From NCBI GenBank assembly GCA_020186115.1, contig WSYJ01000166.1, positions 1 to 64,000 on the forward strand: a DNA stretch of 64,000 bases, written 5' to 3'. Source of the stretch: Histomonas meleagridis (Eukaryota; Parabasalia; Tritrichomonadida; Dientamoebidae). The position numbers and the translations under genes were made by a program. Shown here one piece after another: positions 40,701-49,972 of this stretch (within the stretch, counting starts at the first letter, position 1; every line of letters starts with the position of its first letter). The notes below the pieces were generated by a model that did no database searches, was not told the DNA's origin, and worked only from the letters and a program-made list of their open reading frames with translations.

Positions 40701-43536
40701 AAATCTTAAGGAAATCGATGAGTATAAAGACATTTTCAATTTGGATCCAAATGAATTCATAATATCTGTTCCAGAACAAATTGCGCATACTTCAAGTGAA
40801 GAAAAAGTATCAAATAAACACGATAAAGACATTGCAAATATGAATGAAGAAGAAGAATCAAATGAAAAATCATCAAAAATAAGTGAAATCATCAAAATAT
40901 CAGATGAATTAATACTTACTTCAAATGAAGAAAAATCAGAAAATGAATTCAATAAAGAAATCTTTAGGATTGAGGAAGAAATAAATGAAACAAATCCAAA
41001 AATAAGTAAAATTATTAATAAATATGAAGAAGAATTAAAAGAAAATGAAAATGAATTAGAGAAAGAAATCATTGAAGATGAAAATGAAGAAGAAATAAAT
41101 GAAACAGTTCCAGAAATAATTAAAAATATTAATATAAATGAAGAAGAATCAAATGGGGTAGAAAATGAATTAGATGAAGAAGGAATTAATATTGAAGAAG
41201 AAGCAAATGAATTTCCTGAGCTAAAAGAATCAGAAAGTGAAAATGAATTTGATAACGAAATTATTTCATTTGAAGAAGAAACAAATAAATTGAACGAATT
41301 TCCTGAGCTAAATGAATCAGAAAGCGAAATTAAATCGAATGAATATGATAAGGAAATTATTTCATTTGAAGAAGAAACAAATAAATTAAACGAATTTGCT
41401 GAACTAAATGAATCAGAAAGCGAAATTAAATCGAATGAATATGAAAAAGAAATTAATAAATTTGAAGAAGAATCATATTCATCTACTTCCAAACATTCAA
41501 ATAATGATCCTATAAATCAAATTAAAGAATTGACAAAACATATCGAAAGTGTTATATCAGATTTAGATGAACTTATTTCATCTGATAATAATTCATCTGA
41601 AGATTTATCAAATCCTAAAAATGAAATAAAAGAAGAAAACATAAAACCAAAACAAAATAATGAAAACGTTTCAATAATTAACAATAAAACTCAAAGCGAT
41701 ACATCATCCACAGATCACATTATAACACCAAAGGAACTTCAGCACACAGACAGCAATGTAAATAAAGAAGCAAACAATGAAAGTTTGGATGAATTGAATC
41801 AATTAAATGATAATAAACGTGAAAATGAAAATGAAGAAATGAAAACGAATTCAAATGATTTTAATTACAATGAAGAAAATGTTTTATCAAATTATAAAGA
41901 AAACGAATTTAATACATCGGATGATTTTAATTATAATGAAAACGAAATAATTCCAAACGATATCAAATCCGAAGAAAAAATTAAAGAAGATGAAAATGAT
42001 AATAATGAAATAGAAAGTTTTAAAACATCTGCAATTAATGAATTAGTTATCAGTAATTTTGAAGAAGAAGAAGAAATTAAAACAGATTTCGATGTTAAGG
42101 AATTTATTGGAAGTGATTTCGATGAAGAAGAATTAAATGAAATGAAATTTAATGAAGAAGAAGAAGAAATGAAAACTGATTTCGATGTCGGAATATCAAT
42201 TGAAGATGAAAATGAAAATGAAAATCGTAAAAATGATGAAAAAAGTAATGAAGAATATGAAATTGATCATTTCGTATTAGATAGCAAAAATAGATTTGAT
42301 GACTTTGCACTTGATGAATTCTTAGCAAGTGAATCAGATGAGGAAAGTGTGAACAAGCGAAATATTGAAAAAACTGTTTATGATGAAAAACAAAAAGATA
42401 ATTTGGCAATTAAAGAAAGTACAAAACTTAGTGATGACTTTGTAATTGATGAAATATCGAACGAATCAGATGAAGAAAATGTAAATGATTTAAAGAATGA
42501 AAAAATTGAAAGAACACCCGATAATGAAGAAGAAAACGGAAATAATGAAATTATAAAAGAAGAAAAAGATAATTTAAGTGCAAATGAACAAACAAAACTT
42601 AATGATGACTTTACAATTGATGATCTAGCAAGTGAATCAGAAGAAGAAAATGTAAATAATGAAAAACGTGTTTCAGATGAAAGCGAAAAGAAAGCAATTA
42701 ATAATGAAGCTAAATCTGATGAAGAAAGTAGAAACAATTTAAGTGCAAAAGAGCAAACGAAACTTAATGATGACTTTGCAATTGATGACTTCTTAGTGAG
42801 TGAATCAGAAGAAGAAAATGTAAATAATGAAAAACATGTTTCAGATAAAGGCGAAAAGAAAGTAATTAAAGAAGAAGCGAATGATAACTTAGGCACAAGA
42901 GAACAAACGAAACAAAGCGACGACTTCTTAGTGAGTGAATCAGAAGAAGAAAATAACGAAGAAGATGAAACTGATTACAAATTGGAACAAGAAAATGAAT
43001 TTAATGACAAAATAAAAATAAGTGATGAAAATAACGAAATAAAATCAAAATCAAATGGCGACGTACAAGAAGAAGTTACTGAAGATAACAAACGTGACGC
43101 GATCGATGACTTCTTTGCGAGCGAAACAAACGAAAAAACGAATGAAAAAACAGAAAATGCAAAACAAAACCCAAAATCTGAAGAATACAGCGATACCATT
43201 AAACTAAGTTCAAGTGACGAAGTAGCGCTCAATAATTTCCTTGCGAAAGAGTTTGATAAAATTAACAAAAACGATAACGATAAGAAATCTGAAGAAATCA
43301 AAAATGAAAGTAAAGAAGAAAAAAGCGGTCAAAAAGATCATATCGAAAGTCTACGTGCGTTAGATGAAGAAGAATCCACACTAAGCAGCGAAATGTTTGA
43401 TTTAGAAGAAGATCTTTCATCAAGTTCAGGCGTAATATCAGATGAAGAAATAAGATCACTCATGGAAAGGTTCGGTATAAAAGATTCCTCGTCAAGTCAG
43501 TTTCTTGAGGATAGCGAAACAGAAGGAAAAAATTGA
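37777..43536 (+). CDS. giant acidic, repetitive, low-complexity protein
   Basis: 1,919 residues from the first ATG (37777; the frame opens 33 bp earlier at a TTG). The first 170 residues are basic, then Ser/Asp-rich patches (SSDSDFDSDLNIYL, FSSDSDSDFDEFL), a Lys/Asn-rich part and an extremely Glu/Asn/Asp-rich C-terminal 1,300 residues. Four copies of a unit near NPMKTKENIYSDKEINSELF lie at about 39,780-40,090, and a 54-residue block (NIFSDIKNNESNDGK ... ENILSDVE) is repeated at about 40,108-40,270 and 40,384-40,545. Later DDFAIDDFLVSESEEENVNN units recur at least four times. Minus-strand ORFs of 60-309 codons over it are shadows of the GAA/AAT codons. No family identified. CCGTTTA lies 7 bp before the ATG. 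Confidence 0.8.
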   Translation: MEEGTKDLLMRLKKIHKILQSQKTNSPKPVFDNTKKSKNQSIHKSPKIKHFKKIDQHKHVYTQTSTEKNRSKLKQEIMPIPIKGKKSFHKQKTTPSNSQTKSQIQTFEHSSSSSTSDDFIYNIISKSRKPSTSSHKDNPIKPKIHTKQVLSGGLSEIFSSDSDFDSDLNIYLNDISTVKAPSNIHMKSPFLLSDSTDSDDLLERMKLFSSDSDSDFDEFLRNRISKIPFNRSNYRSFDSSFDDEFFKYSFGNPKQNYKIDNSFSSSSSEIDTELKLLLEKTSKSLEKENIPKFDSNKVKTTKQKTDKRNSLTDEHMIQKEQKAKNKLSPNKTNEKINKKQNNRKCKSPEHKSINLINKASEIKQKEKPKENLYKTSELKKINTTKTSPNKANNKKQTKEQINSSNNKSQTNNNKNYPKEFLNEQIPEQQKSISPNKSKQNNKQRNSNKEKDKQIDKRTSKEDNSLNNKQNHLEISSDEFNPSKLRKITHKILSSDSSVSVQNVPIKAKQKVKLQISAPIEIYSKPMIIKHNKEKQFTHEKENKIINNSNTNEKYLFLPEMFKVNQNSDKIINIENSNETFLNEKEDKINSDNSFSNFSNKINDIESDNDGKYNKIFEMHEAVKQNGFYHEKFIDLENDKLISSNSQKVIEIPDIYNEIEIFNSNEEEINTNPMKTKENINSDKEIYSELFNSEEEINELNINPMKTKENIYSDKEINSELFNSEEEINELNTNPMKTKENIHSDKEINSELFNSEEEINEININPMKTNENIKKETKNIFSDIKNNESNDGKLNKSNKIPININKTFKEIDELFLDSNEFDEPENILSDVEFDKEINHFDKELNKSNKIPININKTKAENNLSLNEFNENIFSDIKNNESNDGKLNKSNKIPININKTFKEIDELFLDSNEFDEPENILSDVELDKEINHFDKELNKSNKIKEIENEISLNESENILNDIETDVNNMKQSSEYPTNLKEIDEYKDIFNLDPNEFIISVPEQIAHTSSEEKVSNKHDKDIANMNEEEESNEKSSKISEIIKISDELILTSNEEKSENEFNKEIFRIEEEINETNPKISKIINKYEEELKENENELEKEIIEDENEEEINETVPEIIKNININEEESNGVENELDEEGINIEEEANEFPELKESESENEFDNEIISFEEETNKLNEFPELNESESEIKSNEYDKEIISFEEETNKLNEFAELNESESEIKSNEYEKEINKFEEESYSSTSKHSNNDPINQIKELTKHIESVISDLDELISSDNNSSEDLSNPKNEIKEENIKPKQNNENVSIINNKTQSDTSSTDHIITPKELQHTDSNVNKEANNESLDELNQLNDNKRENENEEMKTNSNDFNYNEENVLSNYKENEFNTSDDFNYNENEIIPNDIKSEEKIKEDENDNNEIESFKTSAINELVISNFEEEEEIKTDFDVKEFIGSDFDEEELNEMKFNEEEEEMKTDFDVGISIEDENENENRKNDEKSNEEYEIDHFVLDSKNRFDDFALDEFLASESDEESVNKRNIEKTVYDEKQKDNLAIKESTKLSDDFVIDEISNESDEENVNDLKNEKIERTPDNEEENGNNEIIKEEKDNLSANEQTKLNDDFTIDDLASESEEENVNNEKRVSDESEKKAINNEAKSDEESRNNLSAKEQTKLNDDFAIDDFLVSESEEENVNNEKHVSDKGEKKVIKEEANDNLGTREQTKQSDDFLVSESEEENNEEDETDYKLEQENEFNDKIKISDENNEIKSKSNGDVQEEVTEDNKRDAIDDFFASETNEKTNEKTENAKQNPKSEEYSDTIKLSSSDEVALNNFLAKEFDKINKNDNDKKSEEIKNESKEEKSGQKDHIESLRALDEEESTLSSEMFDLEEDLSSSSGVISDEEIRSLMERFGIKDSSSSQFLEDSETEGKN

Positions 43537-43655
43537 AAAATTGTTTATAAACGTTATTTGAGATTAATTTAATTTCACTTTTTGATGAACGATACAAAGT
43601 GCAAGCACTGAAAAAGTGGAATTACCGGCAAAACGTTTCGAACTGTGAAATAAAA

Positions 43656-44861
43656 ATGAAGGTTAACCCAAACATTCCAAAGTATAGGGACCTTCTTGAC
43701 ACATACACAAATGCCTGTGAATCAGATGTTATGGAATATGCAGAAAAAGAGAAAAAGCTAATTCTTCCAATTCCTGAACAAGATTTAATCCAAAACCTTT
43801 TTCAAGATGTTAAAACTCGTTTTATGTCCGAACCAACAGTAATTGAAATCAAGTCACCGTGTATTATTATTGGAGACATTCATGGACACTTACTTGATCT
43901 TCTTCGAATTATCAAACATTTCGGATTACCAGGACCAACAAAGTATGTCTTCCTTGGCGATCTTGTTGACCGAGGCGAGTTTTCAATAGAAACTCTCATT
44001 ATTGTTTTTTTATTGAAAATCCTTTATCCAACCCGTGTTTTCATTATACGTGGCAACCACGAATTTGCCACTCTCTGTAGTCAATGTGGTTTTCTTAATC
44101 AAATGTTTTCCTTCTTTGGTGATATGTTATTATATTATCTTTCAATTCAAGCCTTCGAATATATTCCGCTTGCTGCTCTTATTGATAAACAGCTTCTCTG
44201 TGTCCATGGTGGTCTAGATCCCAATCTTGTTAGTGTTGATCAAATCAAATCCATCAATCGTCCGATTACTGATTTCACAGGTGATTTTATTGATTCACTT
44301 GTCTGGAGTGATCCGTCTGACAACACAGAAGATTATGAAGCTTCAAGTCGTGGCTCGGGATACACATTTGGTGAGCGCGCACTTAAGTCATTTCTTGCAT
44401 CCAGTAAAGTCACAATGGTTATTCGTGGCCACGAGTGCGTTTCTGGCGGCTGCAAGTTCCATTTTGGCAGGAAACTTGTAACCGTTTTTAGTGCATCGAA
44501 TTACTGCGGAATGGTCGGCAACGAAGCCGGCGTTTTAGTTATACGTAGTCCGAGCGACTTTGAAGCACAAACATTTCCACCATTAAAATGGTTACTGAGA
44601 ACAGATGTAACATTTACACAACAAAAACAAAATAATAATAATAATAATAACGTGAAAAAACAAATCGCAAAAAATAAAAAATCAACAACAAGTACACGAA
44701 CATTAACTATGGCAAAGGAAACAAAACACTTGCCGAAGTTGGGAAATGGACAACCACCGGCGCAAAAGGAAAATAATAAAAAATTGCAGAGAAATAGAAC
44801 TGCAAAAATCGCAAGGCCAACGGGAATGATGTCGCCAAAATCGTTGTTCCAGTTTTCTTAG
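43656..44861 (+). CDS. PPP-family serine/threonine phosphatase (PP1/PP2A-like)
   Basis: 401 residues from ATG 43656; the frame opens at a GTG 57 bp upstream. All metal-site motifs are present: GDIHGH at 73-78, GDLVDRG at 101-107, RGNHE at 132-136, VHGGL near 191-195 and RGHE near 256-259. SAPNYC of PP1 appears as SASNYCG. The conserved catalytic core ends near 320; a low-complexity Asn/Lys-rich tail of about 80 residues follows (QQKQNNNNNNNVKKQIAKNK). Substrates cannot be named. The many divergent PP1-like enzymes of trichomonads share this format. ORFs at 44,035-44,481 are shadows. Confidence 0.92.
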   Translation: MKVNPNIPKYRDLLDTYTNACESDVMEYAEKEKKLILPIPEQDLIQNLFQDVKTRFMSEPTVIEIKSPCIIIGDIHGHLLDLLRIIKHFGLPGPTKYVFLGDLVDRGEFSIETLIIVFLLKILYPTRVFIIRGNHEFATLCSQCGFLNQMFSFFGDMLLYYLSIQAFEYIPLAALIDKQLLCVHGGLDPNLVSVDQIKSINRPITDFTGDFIDSLVWSDPSDNTEDYEASSRGSGYTFGERALKSFLASSKVTMVIRGHECVSGGCKFHFGRKLVTVFSASNYCGMVGNEAGVLVIRSPSDFEAQTFPPLKWLLRTDVTFTQQKQNNNNNNNVKKQIAKNKKSTTSTRTLTMAKETKHLPKLGNGQPPAQKENNKKLQRNRTAKIARPTGMMSPKSLFQFS

Positions 44862-45182
44862 GAATTGTTGTGTGAATAAAAGTGATTGTTGTTTCGGAAG
44901 TTTGTTAAAAAAATTGTGTTTTATGAAAAATGATGTTACAATCATCGTGGATTTCCATGACCAAATGTTAAGAAATTTCTTATTTCCAAATATTGCATTC
45001 TTTGTAAATTTGGTTTGAAGTCCTAATTCGTAAAAATAAATGAATTTAAAAATAGATTATCATATGGTAATGAGCATAAAATGATTTCACATAAAATATC
45101 AACTTTCTACAACATGAAAAGAAACATTTTATAACGTATTATTTACGTAAAAGTGACGTAAGTATAAAAGTGACATAAAAAA
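44862..45182. promoter_or_regulatory. intergenic with paired GTGACGT elements before the Rab gene
   Basis: AAAAGTGACGTAAGTATAAA and AAAAGTGACATAAAAA occur in tandem at about 45,147-45,181, right before the ATG. A related GTGACGCG precedes the transporter gene at 24,119. Candidate promoter element; nothing else found. Confidence 0.35.
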
Positions 45183-45785
45183 ATGCAACCACAAATTCCA
45201 AGAATCGTCATGATTGGCGATTCTTCCGTAGGAAAAACTTCACTTGTTGAACGCCTTTGTAAAAACAATTGGAAATCAGATACAATGCCGACAGTTTCTA
45301 CTTCATTTTTTGTATTAAAAGGAGATCCAGACAAAGATCAAAGCCAAGATATTCAAATTTGGGACACAGCAGGTGCCGAGCGTTACCGCGCATTAAACAG
45401 TGTTTATTATCATAATGCTACAGGCGGAATATTAGTATTCGACTTGGTTTGTAGAGACTCATTCAACTCATTAAGTTCTTGGGTAGATGAGTTTTCAGGT
45501 TTAGCGCAACCTGGAGCTACAATTGTTGTAGTAGGTAATAAATTTGATTTGTATGAAGATCCATCGTCAGCTGAAGATAGAGTTAAAATAGATGAAGCTG
45601 AAAAATGGTGTAAAGCAAAAGGACTAAAGTTCATTACAACTTCTGCTTTAAGTGGAAAAGGTATACAGGAGCTTCTTGACTATGTAATGTCGACAATTCC
45701 TTCCAAAGCCATTTCATATGTTCCTTCGTCAGTGCAGCTTTCAGGCGCTGATCAAGGAAATGATAAAGGAGGTTGTTGCAAATAA
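45183..45785 (+). CDS. Rab-family small GTPase
   Basis: 200 residues. P-loop GDSSVGKTS at 12-20, switch II WDTAGAERY, NKFD near 120 and TSALS near 157; the C-terminal GGCCK carries two cysteines for geranylgeranylation. The ERYRALNSVYYHNATGGILV segment places it with Rabs rather than Ras or Arf; Rab5-type resemblance is moderate. It would direct vesicle traffic. The effector region MPTVSTSFF is divergent, so the exact subfamily is unclear. An antisense 74-codon ORF is a shadow. Confidence 0.93.
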   Translation: MQPQIPRIVMIGDSSVGKTSLVERLCKNNWKSDTMPTVSTSFFVLKGDPDKDQSQDIQIWDTAGAERYRALNSVYYHNATGGILVFDLVCRDSFNSLSSWVDEFSGLAQPGATIVVVGNKFDLYEDPSSAEDRVKIDEAEKWCKAKGLKFITTSALSGKGIQELLDYVMSTIPSKAISYVPSSVQLSGADQGNDKGGCCK

Positions 45786-46504
45786 ATTTATTGTTTTTTA
45801 TTTTATTGATATTTTGAGTTTTAGTGAATTTTAATAAATAAACTTTGTAACAAATTTTATATAATTGATAAGAGATATCACTTTATTTCTTTTAATAATG
45901 TTTGATTCGTATTAAGGCTTTATCATTTTTGGTTGTGGTTCTTTTTATTTTTGTAATATTTTTATTTTTTGATAATTATCAACTATTTATAATACAAGTA
46001 ATGCCACTTTTTGAGCTTCGCTCAAAAAGTGTCTCCGCCATCTCTATCTTTTTTTTTTTTTTTGCAAAATTATTATTAAGAAAATAAATTAATTTAATTT
46101 TAATATTAATTAATAATGTAATTCACATGACAATTTGTATTAAATTCGAGAAAACAATAAAAGAAAATATCATATTTTATTAAAAAAAACAATAATATAT
46201 CAACTACAGATTACGCACAAAATCAAAAATAACGAAAACAAAATCATGGAAATGATTGAAATTAATATCTAAAAAATAACTTAGATCAATATCCTATAAG
46301 CAGGAAGAAAAGGCTCGAATTTATAAATAATCAATTTTACTAATTTTTTTTCTCTCTTTAAATTCTGAATATAATATCACAATTTAAATTTAAATAGCTA
46401 TTTTCATAATAAATGTATTTATTAATCTTAAAAAATATTGTTTATTAAAGAAGATATTTTGAGGTTCAATCACTTTTTATTTAAAACGGTTAAACCCATT
46501 TTAT
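45786..46504. other. intergenic with a perfect 12-bp hairpin
   Basis: CACTTTTTGAGC-TTC-GCTCAAAAAGTG at 46005-46031 is a perfect 12-bp stem with a 3-base loop, followed at 46,049 by a run of about 17 T. The rest is A+T-rich without ORFs of note; the 61-codon ORF at 45,902 is not supported. Confidence 0.5.
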
Positions 46505-46690
46505 AATAAACATAGATCGTAACCTTAATATCAACTCCTTAATGTTCAAGAAGTAATTTAACTATTTCTAGATTACCATTATTAGATGCTTTCATAAGTG
46601 CTGTGTTGAATGTTTAGAATAATTTCCAAATATAATTCTGAAACATAACATTAATTACCCACTTTCTATCGTGATCTGTGTTTTTAATAA
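46505..46690 (-). pseudogene. ankyrin-repeat relic (minus strand)
   Basis: Reads NTALMKASNNGNLEIVKLLL then EH-stop-GVDI, so the repeat is broken by TAA at 46541-46539. Upstream of the TALMKAS part lies ATATTTGGAAATTATTCTAA, the same tail of the A+T-rich insert as in the other ankyrin relics, ending AACACAG. It is therefore a further copy of the same family in the opposite orientation. Confidence 0.5.
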
Positions 46691-47053
46691 GTCGAGTTTC
46701 TGTGAGAGATAATATAAATAATGTAAGAAGAAATGTTAATCCATATATAAAGATTAAAATCAAAGTTTAATACAATTATTTTGTTCTTAGATCAAAAAAA
46801 TTATTCATCATCAACTGGATAATCATTGTACATCTATATAATTGATATATCAATTGATTGATGTTTATGATAGGAAAGAAATTATTAAATTATTATACCT
46901 AGAATAACCATTATTTATATTATCATAAAAAAATTGATTTGTAGGGAAATTATATAATTTTCAAAGAAACCAAATTTAACAAAGAAAAGAAAATCTTATT
47001 TAAAGGTGGGGCACACTAAATTGAATAAAAACTGATTATTCGATAAATTCATA
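46691..47053. other. intergenic
   Basis: No gene. Contains a block at about 46,680-46,760 (GTGAGAGATAATATAAATAA, TGTAAGAAGAAATGTTAA) that recurs in similar form at 48,510-48,580, suggesting a dispersed repeat around the ankyrin relics. Confidence 0.4.
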
Positions 47054-48111
47054 AACGGTCTCCCAGGAAATTAATTTTTTCTCAAGAAATCTCGTGGAAG
47101 AATGTAATACTTACGATTAAAAATAAACAATATTTCTGCCTAATAATGTATTATTTATTTATTGAAAAATTAAGATTTTTGATAAAATATGACAGATAAT
47201 TAAATTTTATATTAAATTATTTTATATTAAAATAAAATAAAAAAAATGGTTATTTTACATTTTTATAAATTTCCCGAAGATATTGTCTCGAAAAAGAAGA
47301 AGAAAAGGAAGAAAATTAAGAAAAATGATGAACAAATCATCATGAAAGCAAAATTCAATTATGAAATTAATATGAGAAATTCCATTTATTAATGTGATTC
47401 CATATTTTTTGAAATAAATTTAGAATCCAGAAAAATAAGAGAGAAAAAACAAAAAAACGCAAAATGCAATTAAAAAATACATTAAAAAAATTGAATTCAA
47501 ATCGATCAAATTGCATTCAATTAAAAAAATTTTAAAATGAGTAGAGAGGGATAAGTGATAAAACAAAATAAAATCAAATATAATTACAAAATAAATTGAA
47601 ATCAACCAATAGCGAGATATTGAAAATTCGAAGATAAAAATTTCAAATGCAATTTGCCAACACATTTCAATAAATATTAATATTATACTCTGTTTAAATA
47701 ATTTATACAACACCGTAATTTATTTTATAAATAATGAATTGGATTTAATCTATATAATTACTAAATAAATATATTTCAAAACCGATTTTCTTATTTTAAC
47801 TTTTATGCTTTTTTCGATGAATAATAATCGTATTTTTAGAATTTAAACAACATTATATAAATAAAGATAATTACAAAATATAAATCCAAGTATAAAGCTA
47901 AGATAATCCATTAATTATAATTTTGTATTATGAAGAATTCGAATTTTTGGATTTGAAATGAATAGAACTTTATCTGTCAAATTTTATCAAAAATATTAAT
48001 ATTTCAATAAATAAATAGTACATCATATGGAAACAATATTTATTTTTAATCGTAAGTCTTGCATTCAACCACCGAGATTTCTTGGAAAAAAAAAATTTCA
48101 GGGAGACCGTT
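47054..48111. mobile_element. unnamed inverted-repeat element, probably non-autonomous DNA transposon
   Basis: About 1,058 bp with imperfect inverted ends of about 85 bp. Left: AACGGTCTCCC, then CTCAAGAAATCTCGTGG and CTTACGATTAAAAATAAA up to about 47,135. Right, as reverse complement: AACGGTCTCCC, CCAAGAAATCTCGGTGG, CTTACGATTAAAAATAAA. Both ends are flanked by TA (47052-47053 and 48112-48113), suggesting a TA target duplication as in Tc1/mariner-type insertions. The interior is A+T-rich; a 97-codon minus-strand ORF at 47,420-47,713 is hydrophobic with no transposase motif. Right end boundary precise to a few bases. Confidence 0.7.
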
Positions 48112-48750
48112 TATACTGGATCCTTATAAAAGAAGAATAATAAGATAAGAAAAAAATTAAGAGAAGAGAAAAAAAGAAATAAAATTGATAAAAAATGAAT
48201 CAAATCATGATATGGAAGCTTGCTGGTTGATATGATATAGGGAAAAAATGGCCAGCGCGAAGGATAAGAAGGAAAAAGTGCGTAAGTAATTCATTTAATT
48301 CGAAAATGAAACTTTTTCTGATAATAAAGTTATCAATATTGAATGACGATACATGTAAAGAATAAATATCAGAAAAAATAACCGAAATTTTCTAGGAAAA
48401 ACTGGGAGCCGCTCCGATAGATGAAATTGAATGATAATTTTTGAAGAGAAATTACGGTTAGAGTGTCAACCGCCTGTTTTGTTCTTATATATTAAAATAA
48501 TATATGATTTTTGTGAGAGATATAATAAATAATGTAGGAAGAAATGTTAAGACATAGAGACTGATTAAAAATAACATTTATAATTATTATTTTGTCATTA
48601 ACTCAAAAGTAATTATTAGTCAATTAACAGAAAAATCATCTTGTGCATATATTTATAATGGGAGGTAAATCATTAAACTAAAATAATCATAATGCTTTTG
48701 ATTTATATTTTTATAATATTGAAGGGAAAGATAAAATTTATAAGTTTTAT
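48112..48750. other. intergenic
   Basis: No ORF supported. A locally less A+T-rich patch (GGCCAGCGCGAAGGATAAGA) lies near 48,250, and the dispersed block noted upstream recurs at 48,510-48,580. Confidence 0.4.
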
Positions 48751-48753
48751 ATT

Positions 48754-49810
48754 ATGTTTGAAAATAATATTTGGAAATTATTTAAATTATTTCAAACAGC
48801 ATTTATTGAAGCATCTAGAGATGGTCATACAGAAATAGTTAAATTACTTCTTGAACAAAAAGAAATTGATGTTAATGCTAAAGATAAAATCTATATGTTT
48901 TATTTTCAATTTCAAAGTAATATTTGGAAATTATTTAAAATATTTAATTCTGCACTTATTATTGCTTCTCAATATAATCGGATAAAAACAGTAAAATTAC
49001 TTCTCAAACAAAAAGGAATTGATGTTAATGCTCAAAATATTTAAATGTTTTATATATAATTTGTTTTAACGATTTAATATTTCAAAATAATATTTGGAAT
49101 TTTTTTAAATTATTTTGGACAGCACTTATTATTGCATGTGAAAATAGACATACAGAAACAATTAATTTACTTCTTGAACAAAAAGGAATTGATGTCAACG
49201 TGATAAGTGTTTATTGTTTTATTTGTTATTTAGTTCAATATTTTGAAATTTCATAATTTTTTTTAGAAATTATTTGCAGCGCTGATGTGGATATCTATGA
49301 GAGGTAATACAGAAATAGCTAAAATACTTCTTGAACGTGATGGCATTGATGTTAATGCTAAAAGTAATTATTTTTATTATTTTGGGATATTTCAAATCAA
49401 TACATGGAAATTATTTAAATTATTGATACAGTACTTCTTCTGGCATCTGAATGTGGTCATGGAGAAATAGTTAAAATGCTTCTTAATCAAAAAAGATTTG
49501 ATATTAATTACAAAAATGATGTTTATTTTTATAATTTAATATTTCAAAATATTATTTGGAAATTATCTAAAATATTTGATACAGCACTTATATTAGCATC
49601 TGAAAAAGGATATATAGAATTAGTTAAAATGCTTCTTAAACAAAAAGGTATAGATATTAATGCTAAAAATATTTATATGTTATATCTAAAATCTATTCTA
49701 AAATCTTGATATTTCAAAATATTACTTGGTGATTACCTAAATTTTTTAAAACAGCACTTATAAAAGCAACTGAAAATGGACACAAAGAAATAGTTGGTTT
49801 GCTTTAGAAA
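48754..49810 (+). pseudogene. ankyrin-repeat array with a conserved insert in each repeat
   Basis: At least six ankyrin units of the form ASRDGHTEIVKLLLEQKEID (48,811 on), e.g. GNTEIAKILLERDGIDVNAK (49,300) and EKGYIELVKMLLKQKGIDIN (49,602). Between each VNAK and the following TALI(I/L)A lies a 60-115 bp A+T-rich segment with a conserved tail near ATTTCAAAATAATATTTGGA and a final ACAG. Some inserts keep the frame (48,754-49,044 is open), others carry stops or shift it (49,042; 49,200-49,285; 49,710). The locus is either a decayed gene or a gene whose inserts are removed from RNA. DUF3447-type N-terminus not seen. Confidence 0.6.
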
Positions 49811-49972
49811 TAAGATATATGTATGCTCAAAATGAATAAAATCTTTATGTATAATTTTTATATATTCCATTTGACCACACAGCTTTTTATATAAGTAAAA
49901 TTGGTGAATTCTTTTCTAAACACAAAGGACAAAGTATACCATATTACATGATGTATTCATGTGAATTTATAT

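Noticed and set aside
38727-43301. Long minus-strand ORFs (up to 309 codons) antisense to the giant acidic protein
   Set aside because: They mirror GAA/AAT-rich sense codons, giving Ser/Phe/Leu-only proteins; no start context or domain.
45902-46087. 61-codon ORF crossing the perfect hairpin
   Set aside because: Frame passes through the hairpin and T-run giving poly-Phe; not credible as protein.
47420-47713. 97-codon minus-strand ORF inside the inverted-repeat element as its transposase
   Set aside because: Hydrophobic A+T-composition peptide without acidic triad or DNA-binding motif.
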